From the NCBI GenBank assembly GCA_026770025.1, contig JAMXDE010000052.1, positions 358,847 through 422,846 on the forward strand: 64,000 bases of DNA, read 5' to 3'. Shown piece by piece: positions 35,390 through 47,100 of the stretch (position 1 is its first letter; the number at the start of each line of letters is the position of its first letter). Origin of the DNA: Craspedostauros australis (taxonomy: Eukaryota > Bacillariophyta > Bacillariophyceae > Mastogloiales > Achnanthaceae). The position numbers and the translations under genes were made by a program. Under the pieces are notes generated by a model, which saw only the letters and a list, made by a program, of their open reading frames with translations, was not told the origin of the DNA and did not search any database.

Positions 35390-38300
35390 CCCTTCCAATT
35401 GCCGTTCCGACCATATCATCCACCTTGCTCAGTCCAATGCTGACCTGGGCTGAATGATGCTCCCCCTTGTGCCGATCGTAGATCTCCTTTCTTGTATTCT
35501 TCGTGAACCCGTCAGAGATGTTGTCCTCTGACTTCACGAATCGAGCTCTCGCCTCCTTGTTCGCAATCAGCTCTCTGATGAAGTGATTGCACACGTCGAT
35601 GTTTCTCGTCCTGGCTGATGTCGATGGGTTGGTAGCGATGAAGATCGCTCTTATGTTGTCAACCATCACATCCACAGGTCTCTCCATCCTCAATCCATAT
35701 ACTCGTGTCCGACACGAGCTTCGTCACTCTCAGCATCTCCTCGTATGCTGTGGTCGTTGGCCCATCCAACACCTTCGTCAGTTCTCGGATGGCATTCGCG
35801 ATGTCTGGTCTCGAATGCTTCACCAGGTATAGCAGCACACCCACACCACTGTGGTATCTGCTGTGTCGATCCATATTGACCTTGGGTGCTTCGTTGTTCC
35901 TCTGGATCCCTTGGCCACGTATGCCAGGTGTTCCATATCTTTGAAGCTTTGTTGTTCCTCTTGAATGATGAGTGGCTGGTTTATCCAGCAGTTGGTCTTG
36001 CTCTCGTTGGATCCGATGCGGTAATTCAAGTAGTCCTCGAGACCATTCTCGATCTTGATTCCAAATCGCTCTCCCTTGATGTTCTTCACCGATTGCTTCA
36101 GCTCGCGTGTGCTTCTGATGCACAGGCGATCGTCGGCGTACGTCCTAATGAGGACGAGGCTCCCTTCCCGATTCCGGATTAGCAGACATGGACCCGCCTT
36201 GCTCTGCCAGAAGCCAAGCTTGGTCAATGTGTTCACAAGCTCCTCATTTCATTGCCTCGCGCTCTGCACCGACCTGTAGATGGTCTTCTTCAGCGGCAGG
36301 CATCCATCCGGTTCGTGTTCCTTTCTCTTGGGACACTGCATGTAGATCTCTTCTCCTTGAAGACCCACTTCATCTTCACTCACTGCCGATCCCTTGGCAT
36401 CTCGCTCATCTTGATCTTCTGCCAGACTCCTCGTCTGATCATTTCGTAGAACTCCTTGTTGATGGCCTCCTGCCATCTCTTTCACCTCGCTTCGCTGGAT
36501 CCGCATGATCCCAGCATTCTTTGGATGTGGAGGTGTCCAGCATCATAGCTGTATATGCATGCTCGGACGTCTCATTCCCTCTCTCATGTTTGCTGGGGTC
36601 TTCTCCACTTCCTCAGCTGACTCACCACCTCCACTGCTTGAATCTGAGTCGGAGTGGTGTTCTGGCGCGTTGTTGTGCAGTGCCAAGCCGCGTATCATCC
36701 GTGGCATCCTCGCCACTGGTCTCATGGGAGAGTACTCAAGGTCCTCGCTTTCAGCGATTGCCTCCGGGTCACTCGTACTTTGTCCCTTCCGATCATCAGG
36801 ATCCACATGATCCTGGCACTCCTCAGGCGCTCATAGACTCGGCATCATTCCAGTGTTGATGTGCACGAATCTCTCTCGCCGTCGCGTTCGCTCTCAACAT
36901 CCTGACTTGCAGCGATGAAGTCGATCACTCTCATCCTCCATTGGATAGCATCGATCCTCATGCCTGCGACGTCCTTGTTGATGATTGACCCGTCTTGTTC
37001 GAAGTTGGGTCCGTCTGTTGCCACTGGAGCAGTCTTCGTCTCCTGTGCAGTTGCGCAGCCATCGTCATCTCCTGATTCTGATGCTTCGTTCGTCACCCTC
37101 GTTGGGTATTGGCATATTGTGGTTAGCTGCCAGCTCTGTTGTCGTGTTGCCTTGCAACCACGCTGTCGATCCCCTTCATCCTCTTCTGGATAGCATCGAT
37201 TCATCATGCTGCAGCTTCTTCATCATGGGAGTTGTTGGTGGCCTCCTGCCATTCATCCTCCATTCATCTGAGGTTCCTCCCTTCCGGCTCTGTCATTCGA
37301 TTCTTCATCCGACATGCCCGCGTTTCTCTCATTGATCGTATATCGATGCGTCTTGGCTCACTGTATCTGGAATCCGCCGTTATTGGCTCGCGCTCTCATA
37401 GCTGTATCCTTTCCAGATTCGAGTTTCTCTCTCTCATCGATCTCATTCTTATCGCACATCGATCTCATGTCTGTGCTTGTAGTATCTCGCCGATCATTCA
37501 GCATCCAGTTCTTCTTGATCATCTGCCATGCTCATGCCATGGCTATATCACTGAACCGTACCATCATGGCCTCCCGCCATTCATTGCTCTTCTCGGGATC
37601 CACATGACCCCGTCATTCGTCAATTGTGGTTGGATCCAGCATCATTGCGACATTTGGTTGCTCGGATCCCTCTCTTCGTTCTGTATGTAGTTCAATGCTT
37701 GGTTCGCAGTGATGAAGTCACCCAGGCTCATCTTCTCATGAGTGGTGTCAATCGTCATGCCTGCGATATCTCTGTTGAATCTTGACCCTTCTGTGTGAAA
37801 GTTGGGTCCTCCTGTCGCAGGTAGTGTGGTAGTCATCTCTCGAGTGGTCTCATACCCCTCATCATTCTCTGATTCTGATTCTCCACCTGATCCGAGTTCT
37901 CGCTCCTCCTTCGGATGGGTGCATTGTTGCATCCCACGAGAGCACTCAGCATCCTCGGCATGTGCACGACAGGTTCTGCAATTGGGACTGTGTTTGGTGC
38001 GTTCTCGACCAACTCGTCTTGTCCCGTCTCATCGTCCCTTCCGGATTCATCGTCGTCATCATCGTCCGATGGTTCATCCCCTTGGGTAGGGAGCAAGTCA
38101 TCTTGCCCTCGAGCAGTGTCTTCTGTATCTGTATCCTCTCCGGCTCTTCTGCTCTGATCAGCGTCGTCGGTCTCCATGCTTCAGATGGTATCCGCACGTC
38201 GCTCCCAAGTCACTCTTCTATCTGGGGTACTCATCCCTGAAGTAGAGTCGTCATCTCCCAGGTCTGTCAGTACTGACCTGCTGGCATTCTCCATACTCTC

Positions 38301-40430
38301 GAATTGCTCACATGACGTATTCATCCATGTCACGTTCATCGTGATTAGGATCCTGGTCATCACCAGGTTCACTCGTGCGGTCCATACCGCTTGCATGCGA
38401 CTCTTATATCCAATCAGCATCTGTTGGATTGGAGCGAGGTTGCTGTTCTCCAGCATGTCGTTGATTGCGTACACATTACGAGCCACGTCGAATGCGCTCC
38501 GCACGCCAATCTCATGCATCATGTAGTGCTTATGCATCATGTAGTGCAACCCACATGGGTGCACTCATCTGCACAGTCGACTCTCGAATTCGTCGATCGC
38601 TTCGTAGCAGATCATCGAAAGCTCGACGCACACATCGTTGGCAGATGTCATGCTGCTCAACGAGTATCGAGCCAAGAGGCAGATCGGACCTGCATCCATA
38701 TGCAGTCCTCTGTGCTCCTCATCACTCGTTTCGCCTTCATTGTAGTTGGCGTTGCCGTCTTCCTCTTCATTCTTGGATGAAAAGGGTTGTCTGTTGATCC
38801 ACTCCATCGTGATCGTTCGTAGACCCGTAGTAGCTATACACTCCTGGAGTGTACTCAGCTATCTCCTCCCTGGTCCACTCGTAGTCGTTGACTGGTGTTC
38901 CGCTGTCGAAGCCGGAAACCCCATCATTGTTGATTGTTACGAGTGCCATGTTGTTCGTGATCGCGTTGTCGTCGCGCATCGCCGTGTGGTTTCTCATGGT
39001 CACATTTTTGGTCGTTGTTCGCGATTTCGGTGATGGCCACAAATTTCGCGTTGGTCACATTTTTGATGCCGACCACATTTTCGTTGATGGGCATGGACAT
39101 CGGCTCGTCGGTTGTGATGAGAGCGATGTCATCCATCCCGTCCATCCTGTCTATCGCGACCTTGGTCGACCTGGCTTCCTTCATCTCACTATCGTGGGCA
39201 TCGCGGTTAGGGCGTCTGCTCCTGAACCGACCAATCCGTTGTCAGTGTCATCCATCTCTCACTCTCTCACTGCCATTGCCTCGTGCGCACTCATAACCGT
39301 GTTTGATACGGTGGCGGTCGTAGATGAGGTTCATGGCTTCGTAGAGGTCTTGAATCATCGTCTTCTCCGATGGCAAGGACACCTCTTGTTCCTCGTCTTT
39401 CGTATTGAGCCTGGGATCGAAGCGCGGAAGGACCTCCCGTCCAGCTTGTTCCAGCGCTTTCCCTTCTCGTCGAAGCACACACTTCCTGTGTTGCTGTTCT
39501 CGTTGTTGTTGCCAATTCTTGGCCTGGTAGGTTGCATCCTTACCATCTCGATCATCTCACAGTAGGGATCGCAGCCAGCACTCGAGCATGTATCACTCGA
39601 TGGCAGTCGGTGCCGCATGATCATCTCGATGCTTTCCATTGCTGCTTCTCGCACCACTCTTGATGTGATCGCGATCATGGGCCATGCCCATTCCTGCGTA
39701 GATCTTGATCTCTCTTCATCTTATCATCCCTGCCTGCATGCTCGTGCTCGATTGCGTCGCGCGTGCCGTGTGCACAGACGCGCAGCATCAGCGACCTCGT
39801 TCGCTCCTCATTCATCTCGGCTTCCATATTGACCGAGTAGTTCCGAGGCAGCTCCATTCTTGCAGGGTAGGTTGGAAGCTCTCATTGCTTCCTCAATTGC
39901 ATCTCGTTGAGCTCCTTCAGCTATCTCGCCCTCATGGCGCAGTCTGCTGAATACGATGCATCCGAGAGCTTGGTCTGCTGCGTCCGAATCTCTTCTTGCA
40001 TACAGCTCGCTCTCGTACTCCAACACAGCCGTGAAGGTCTCCATGCCTTCCTTGACTTCATGGTCCCATGACCATGGACAGTTCTTCCAATGCGTGGGTT
40101 CTGAGCGCCTCCTTGCTTCAGCAATACATGCAGTGTCTGTACTTGCCTCAGCTGCGGTCTCCACTCTGCTGGTGGACTCGCGGTGGTGCTCGATTCGATC
40201 ATCATCATCATCTTGATATCGTCGTTCGTGTGGGGGTTACCATGCCGATCTTGGCATCCATTGGCAAGGAGCATCATGCTCCAGAGCAGCTTGCTCTCCT
40301 CTCTCTTCACACAGGCGACCATTACTCGCGATGGTCTTGAGTGTAGATGGTGGTCATGTTGATGATGGTGATGTTGGCTAGTGTTGGTGGTGGTGGAAAC
40401 GTTGGATTTCAATCATAACGTTTCGAAACG
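35390..40430 (-). pseudogene. decayed gag-pol of element C (no protease or integrase)
   Basis: Read on the minus strand against element E: a gag-like part (about 40.4-39.0 kb), the acidic region and the domain before protease (39.0-38.4 kb), then a jump near 38390 from sequence equal to about 54.17 kb of E to sequence equal to about 55.59 kb. Protease and nearly all of integrase are therefore deleted. The linker before reverse transcriptase appears more than once (Asn-Phe-His/Phe-Glu and Arg-Glu-Ala-like segments near 37.8, 37.2 and 36.5 kb), a diverged partial duplication. Reverse transcriptase follows (36236-35820, with Thr-Tyr-Ala-Asp-Asp in place of Tyr-Val-Asp-Asp), then the RNase H end (35693-35390). 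Frames are broken many times. Confidence 0.85.
38760..39190 (-). pseudogene. element C, region before protease
   Basis: Minus-strand frames here (39184-38924 and 39042-38767) align by eye with the acidic region of element E near 53.15-53.5 kb: Asp-Gly-Met-Asp-Asp-Ile-Ala-Leu, then Met-Ala-Leu-Val-Thr-Ile and a Tyr-Tyr-Gly segment. The two halves are in different frames, so at least one frameshift has occurred. Confidence 0.7.
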
Positions 40431-41365
40431 TGTTGGAAATCCGGGGCACCCCAGTCTCTAGTAGTAGTCTCTGGTTACCTATTCATGTTATTGCATTGTT
40501 GGAACTGTGAGTACAACATCTTCATCACTTTCAATTCCATTTGCCAAAGCATACATAATCCACAGTAGCACACAGTCTTGCCCTTGCTCATGCAGTGCTG
40601 TCCTCCTGTTTCATCATGTCATGCAGCATGTACTCCATGTACATTTCATCTTGCAGTATTGGTGCATCTCATCATGCATCTCAGATATTCCATCTCCTGC
40701 CCTCTACCAATAGTTTCATTAGCATAGACATCGCCGAGTCGTAGGCGTCACACAGCTCGGTCCATTCGATCAGATCACGATTTCCCACTCGTCACAGGAG
40801 CACCTTGGTTGGGAGCTCATTCAGCTCCTCGACCATCAAACATCTCCGATCATCTCCGATCTTCTCCGATGCTTCTCCGATGCTTCTCCTGTCGTTTCTC
40901 CCATTACTTCGCCGATCACTTCACCGGCTTCCTGGAAGTTCGTCATCACTGGTTCGTTCACAGGCCGTCTCACACTTCGTGACATTGGCCTTCCTCCAGT
41001 ACTCTTTTTCATTGGTTGCGACATGGGGGCCGTAGTCGCTCGTATCGTGATGTTGGTCACGATTCCAACATCCCCGCCCCCTGCGACATACACGTGTGAT
41101 TGGCATTCCTGCATTGAGGTCACGGACACCATAGTCCGGTTCGCATTCGGCACGTGGCGTTCTCCACCACAAGTTACGTGCAGCTCACATTTTTCTGTGT
41201 CACAATGATCAAACGTGGGAGTTGCGGTAATGTATCATTTCATGACATTCGACTCCTGACTCTTGGGTTATTGGGAGGTGCGGTAGTGTAGCATTCCACG
41301 ATGCTCAACTCCGCACTCTTGGGAGGTGCGGCAATTCGGTGTTTCACAACACCCGATTCCTGACA
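40431..41365 (-). repeat. element C 5' LTR
   Basis: 935 bp, one visible difference from the 3' copy. It is directly followed (toward 40430) by the palindrome CGTTTCGAAACG. Confidence 0.9.
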
Positions 41366-43300
41366 CACAGCTGCAGCAATATCAAACCGTCCCAATGTGA
41401 TGCACCATTGAAGGGCGCCGATGAGTGATTGAAACTGTCTGGTCTCTACAGGGTTTAGTTCACGTGATGTGTCTAGCTCGGGGGCGTCGTTGTGTTCCAT
41501 GGGACTGGTGTAGGTCCGTGGAAGCTCCCCATGCACCTGTTCGTAATTCGCCAGCATCCGTTTGATGTAAGATTGCGGGCTCATAGTCAGGGTTCCGTCT
41601 TTGTCTCGGTCGAAGTCTGCGCCAAGGTGATACTTGATTGGTCCTACACCTTTCAACATGTACTTGTACTTGTTGATGAGCGTGTCGAAGAATGACTGTG
41701 GGTCTTCCATGACAGCCATCAGATCATCTACGTACACACAGATGTATTCCCAGCATCTACCAGCATCCCTCATCCACACATTCGGGTCAGCTTTGCACTG
41801 AAAGAACTTCATGTCGCGGAGTGTGTCGGCCAGAGACTCGTGGAATCGAGCACCAGACGTGCGTAGTCCGTAGAGCGCTTTCACAATGATCATCATGTGA
41901 CCAGCAAACTCTTGGAACTCAGGACCAGCTACAAAACAGATCTTCTCCTTTGTGTAGGCTTCTAGATAGGCATTACCAATATCACCCACCATGGGTTTGA
42001 GGTTGTTGAGTTCTGCTGCAAGCAGTGCAATCCTGAATGATCTGAGATTGACTACTCCTGCATATGCCATATCCTTGCATGGATCCGTTAAGTGCCCTCC
42101 TGCTACGCATCTTGCCTTGTGCCGAAGGTCGTGCTTCACGTCGTACACCCAGAGGAGCTTGATCTGCTTGTATCCGTCTGGTTTCCGAGTGTTCTTTCCA
42201 AGATCCTTGAACGTGCCATACTCGTGGAGCTGAGCCATTTCTTTTCTCTCAGCGTCTACCCACTTGGAGTTGCCGTTCTTCTCGTCAAGCTGGCGTGCTT
42301 CCTTTCCGTTCCGTGGAACCTGAACACCAAACTTGAAGATAGGACCTTGTGCACGTGTTTTGCGTTTACCAGCATTGATAAGACGATTGAGTTTCTTCTT
42401 TCTCTTTGCTAGTTTACGGAATCGCTTCCAGCCAGGCAGACTGAGGAGGTTGTTGTCTGCGGCGTACTTTGCACAGGATACAGGGTCGTCTTTGGCAATC
42501 ACATCCAGTGGTTCCATGGTCACACTGCCATCTTCCCATTGTACCTTTAGGTTGTAGGAGGAGCCATTGTACTTGCTGTGATTGGAGTGGAATGGACCTT
42601 CATGACCGGTGATGGCTTTGAAAACGCACATCTCCCCATCGCCGATCTCCTGTTCGTGTTGCCGTTCGATGATGTCAGCTAGATCCGTGTATGCGATGAG
42701 CTCTTCAGTGTCGTCGTCGCCGTATGCGATCAGCATCTTGATGTTTTCATGGTTGGCTGCGTCACCGTCCTTGATCTTGCGGATCACGCGAGCTCTCCAC
42801 TTGAGACCATCCTGTTGATGGAGGAAGGTCAATCCGAGCAGCTCATCAGGACTGAACTTGGGGACTTTGACTACACCTGAATCTGATTCTCCATGTGATG
42901 TGGCTACCAGGTCAGATAGTGCATGCACAACGGGTTGTCTAGGTTTAGGTGTGCTGTCACTGTCGAAATCTTCTGGATTTCTGGTTTCGCTAGCTTCGTC
43001 ACCCACGTTACCATCCTCCCCAGAATCAGGCAGGGGGTAGTCGGCCCGAAGGTTTCGCGCGTCATCAGACACACGTCGGATGCTCGAGCGTGGCAACAGC
43101 CGTTGCGTCGCATCATCTAGTACCCAGAACGTCAGTTCGTCACCCTTGTGCTCGCACGGTCCAGCCCAGCGCCCACGGCGTTCTTGCGCGGTGCCAGGGA
43201 AGGCAGCGTTCCCAACCTTGTAGTACACTGGCTCCCACCAGTGGAAGTTGAGATACTTGCTCACGTCGGGACGTTGGCCAGTGGCGGCCTGGATGGGTGT
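41366..43300 (-). pseudogene. element D, integrase end and reverse transcriptase
   Basis: Open on the minus strand from the edge of element A to the edge of element C. It begins Pro-Ile-Gln-Ala-Ala-Thr-Gly-Gln-Arg-Pro-Asp and Trp-Trp-Glu-Pro-Val-Tyr-Tyr, the C-terminal integrase pattern of CoDi-type copia elements. An acidic linker follows, then reverse transcriptase: Ala-Arg-Cys-Val-Ala-Gly-Gly-His, Gly-Leu-Arg-Thr-Ser-Gly-Ala-Arg, and Cys-Val-Tyr-Val-Asp-Asp-Leu as the active site. It ends Asp-Ile-Ala-Ala-Ala-Val at the element C target site. The frame is still free of stops; apparent extensions into 43301-43351 and below 41366 are LTR sequence of A and C, not part of the protein. Confidence 0.9.
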
Positions 43301-44093
43301 TGTCGAGATGTACATGTGAGTATATGTCAAGATGTACGTGTATATGTGCATCGTTCACCCGCTATTCTCTCATACGCACTTGGACGGTATAACTATACTC
43401 GTGTCGATAGTATGCTGTGATTCGTCAGAATTACAGGGGAAATGGAACACACGAAAAGGGGCAAGATTTCTGGAGGAAATTTGCAAATAACGATTTCTGA
43501 GAGAATCAGAAGATCATCCGTCCATCCATCAATGGTACCAAGAGAATCTCAAGGTACTTCCCAACTAAACCTCAGATGACGATATCATCTGACAGACTAC
43601 TGCATCACCAATGGAACGTGACATCTGGAGAGCAGAAGGACGCCTACTGACGTCGACAGGATGTCAACATGTCACCACGTCGACAGCTGTCTCCAAGTCA
43701 GAGCAGGAGGCGAAGATACGATGACCCATGAAGATCATGGATACTGAAGGTGAACTTCAAATGGTAAGTACTCATGGAGTAGAAGCCAGTACTGAATGAA
43801 CGGAGTGTCGGATGCGGAGCACGCATCGAACACGGAGTATCGTGTAGCATGAGCACACGATGTTGAGAGAGAGAGAGAGAGAATACAGAGAGGAGCGAGA
43901 GAGGATCTCGCGTACCGACTCATAGTCGGAGACCGAATCTACGAAACAGATTGACGCGCCGAGAGCATCGGGCAAGAGAACGAACGGACACCGAGAGTAT
44001 CGGAGTGCCAACGTAATGAAATAGCAAACAGACGACTATCAACCAACACCATCTTCCACGATCGTAGGTTACTGTGAGCGGAACTTGCCAACA
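43301..44093 (+). repeat. element A 5' LTR
   Basis: 793 bp. It opens with a repeated TGTCRAGATGTACRTG unit and contains an inverted repeat CAGATGA/TCATCTG near 43574-43592, TGACGTCGAC and CCACGTCGAC words near 43648-43682, and a GA run near 43866-43882. Confidence 0.93.
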
Positions 44094-44105
44094 CGTTTAT
44101 AAACG
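44094..44105 (+). other. 12-bp palindrome at the primer-binding position of element A
   Basis: CGTTTATAAACG is perfectly self-complementary and starts at the first base after the 5' LTR, where a primer-binding site is expected. Elements E and C have CGTTTCGAAACG at the same place. Confidence 0.85.
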
Positions 44106-44175
44106 ATAGATCAGGGCGAGCCCGCGAATCGTATCGTGCGAGGAAGACGAACATCATTCAAGAGCAGCAGGCTGA

Positions 44176-47100
44176 ATGAGCGAGGAAGAGGAATTGAAAG
44201 ACATCCCTCTGTCCAATCCGACTATCAAGAGAGAAGAAGGTGCGAGTGAGACTCCACCACGACAAGAGAAGGAAGCAGCCGCGGCTACTGTCCTATCAGG
44301 CGCAGACGCAAGCGCGATCGACGAGACCGAAGAAGAACGGTCTGCAAGACTACATCGTAAGGAGAAGAGGATTCTCAAGGCGATCAAGCAAGAGGAGACT
44401 GGTGTGACGAAGAGCATTCGCACAGCCAAACAGGGTGGGAAAAGTGAGACACCACCAGGAGGAGAATTTGTGACGAAAACAATCTCCGCGCAACAACAGG
44501 CGAAAATCGAAGAATCGACAACACAGAAACAAACGGAAATCAAGGGCGCGAGCGCACCAACGACGAAACAACGAATCAACATGGCGACATCAGCCAACGT
44601 GAACAAGCGACGCATCAAGGCGCCGATGTTCAGCGGTGAACAGGAAGACTACAGCGCATGGGAGTCCCAAGCGAAGGCATACGCTCGTGCACAGAAGACG
44701 AGAGACGTGATGTTGGGCAAGACCAAGGTGCCAACAGTGAGCGAGATCGCGGCAGCCGCCGATGAAGACAAGGAAGCGATGGAGGAGATCTACGAGCTGG
44801 GATGCGACTGCTTCAGCGATCTGATCCTCATGATGGATGCAGAGAAAGGAAAGGGCAAGCAGGCTATCCAGTACATCAACCAATGCATCTCCGTCGACTA
44901 CCCCGAAGGAGACGCACACGGAGCGTGGAACGTTCTCGCGGAGAAGTTCCGACCATCCGATGCGGTGACGAAGATCAAACTCAAGCGCCAATTCAACAAC
45001 GAAAAGATGAAGAGAGACACGGACCCCGATATTTACATCACGCAACTTGAGAGTCTACGATCGCGTCTCCACGATGTCAAGTACGAGATCACAGACGAGG
45101 AAATGATCATGCAAATCCTCAGCACGGTGAGCGTGGAATACAAAACCCACGTCGTGAACTTCCAACACCAACTCACGTTCAATCCGGAACTGGTTACCAT
45201 CAACGCGATTAGAGGAGTACTCCGTACTGCATACGCCACCCACAGAGGAGGCAAGGCATACGTCGACGACTTCCAAGACAGCAACACGAAGAGCAACGAC
45301 ACCGGCTTCACAAGCACCGGTAACTTCAAGGGTACTTGTCACAACTGTGGCGTGTATGGCCATAGATCCGCCGATTGCCCAGAACGCAAGAAACCGAACA
45401 ACAAGAAAAACAACAACAACAACAACAAGATGAACGGAAAGCGCAACAAGGGAAGCGGCTTCAAGGGCAAGTGCAACTACTGCGGCATCTTCGGACATCG
45501 CGAGGCGGAGTGCCGAAAGAAGAAGTTCAACGAGAAGAAGAAGGCCGATGAACAGGCCAACACAGCAACGCAAGGACACGACAAGAGCGGGCACGAGATG
45601 GTACTCTCTGCAAAGGACATGCCGCTCTGCATGTTGGTGTCCGACGACTACATCGAAGACTCCTTCTTCGATAACTTCGAATACGTCGGGAGTGACGACG
45701 AAGTACAGGATGATGAGATCATCCCGGAGTGGCTCAGCGAGGAGCCAATCATCCACGAGGTGGATCCAAGACGCGAAGTAAGCTACGAATGCTGCTTCAA
45801 CGCGCACGACCTGATCGGTTCATACGGCGACGAAGCTGAGATGGACGACGAGGCCAACAATAGCGACATCGAAGAGGCCATGAGCGACGACGACGACAAC
45901 GCCGACGAGGACGGCGCAGATGAAGACGATGAGGCGGACCGCGGCGCGGCGCCTCCTCCTCCAGCGGCGGGGAACAACAGATCGGGCATCTTCGACGAGG
46001 ATGACAGCGACGAATCCGAGGACGGCAATCATCCAGACGACAGCTTCAATCCAAACGAGCGCGTCGTATACCCAGGGAATATTGACTTCCCACCAATCGA
46101 GGATCCCAACAGGTCCAACTACCTCCATTGTCATGACACCATCCCATATGCAACAGAAACAGCATTGGTGATCCAGAAGCAACTCATCTTCGATGCAGTG
46201 ATGGAAGCAGGAGTGAGCCTATTCCCAGGAATCGAACGAGGAGTACTCAGACCGATATGGGTCAACATGATGGGATCCATCCTATCCGAGAACTTCAGAT
46301 CGATTGAAGAGATTCTCGCCAATTCAGTTGTGATCAATCGCATACTGGAAGCAGCCGAGACAGAGACAATCCCAGAGACGGATCTTCATTACATCCTTGG
46401 AGGATGTATGCGCGTACTCTTACGCGAACGACCACGGGTCCATCCATACGATCCAGCCACAGGATTTCATCGGAACACTACGATTCCATCGGACTACGCG
46501 CAACTACCCGACGACATGGATGACGGAGACCATCATCATCCATACAACGAAGATGGAGTCCACGAAGACAACGACGACGGCAGCTTCGACGACGAGATAG
46601 CTGCGGCAGCTGTGGAGCAACTCCACGAACTGAGCACCAAGTACAAGGACAAGGTTAACAAAGACACCTGGCTCGCCGATAGCGGAGCTTCGTGTCACAT
46701 CGTCAATTCGGACGCCGCTCTCTTCAACGTACGGCATATCAAGTCCTTCGTCCAAGTGGGAGACAGCACGAAGCTGGACTCTCCCAAGATGGGATCCATT
46801 CGCTTGAAAGTCAAACAGCGAGACAACACTGGCCACGTCATCCGGCTCGATGATGTGAAGTACACACCCAAGATGGCGGTGAACCTTTTCTCCACGAACA
46901 AGGCTCTGTACAACGGTTACCAGCTTGGTAACAACGGCATTCTGATGGACATCATCAACGGATCCGGAACGAAGATCGTGTTCGATCGAGTCTTCCCCAC
47001 ATCCAACGGATTCATCACGGGAGTGCAGATGCATCCCATCATGCCAACAGACGATGACAAAGCTTGTACAGCTATCGTCAAGAATCCATCCAAGGAGATC

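Larger units (their letters stand above)
34455..41365 (-). mobile_element. element C, non-autonomous copia element related to E
   Basis: 6911 bp, flanked by a 6-bp CACAGC duplication (34449-34454 and 41366-41371). LTRs of 935 bp at 34455-35389 and 40431-41365 differ at one position that I can see (T at 34471, C at 40447). Its termini (TGTCAGGAATCGGG and CCCCGGATTTCCAACA when read on its own strand), the palindrome CGTTTCGAAACG after the 5' LTR and the GGAAGGG tract before the 3' LTR are the same as in element E, though most of the LTR body is different. The coding DNA is decayed and lacks protease and integrase, so mobility must have been supplied in trans. Confidence 0.9.

Noticed and set aside
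43295-43306. 5-bp instead of 6-bp duplication at element A
   Set aside because: The base before TGTCGAG differs between the two LTRs (T and G), so the LTR boundary is fixed and the 6-bp GGGTGT repeat stands.
41240-43351. A 703-codon stand-alone copia gene
   Set aside because: Both ends of this frame lie in LTR sequence of elements A and C; only 41366-43300 belongs to element D, and the protein is continued elsewhere.
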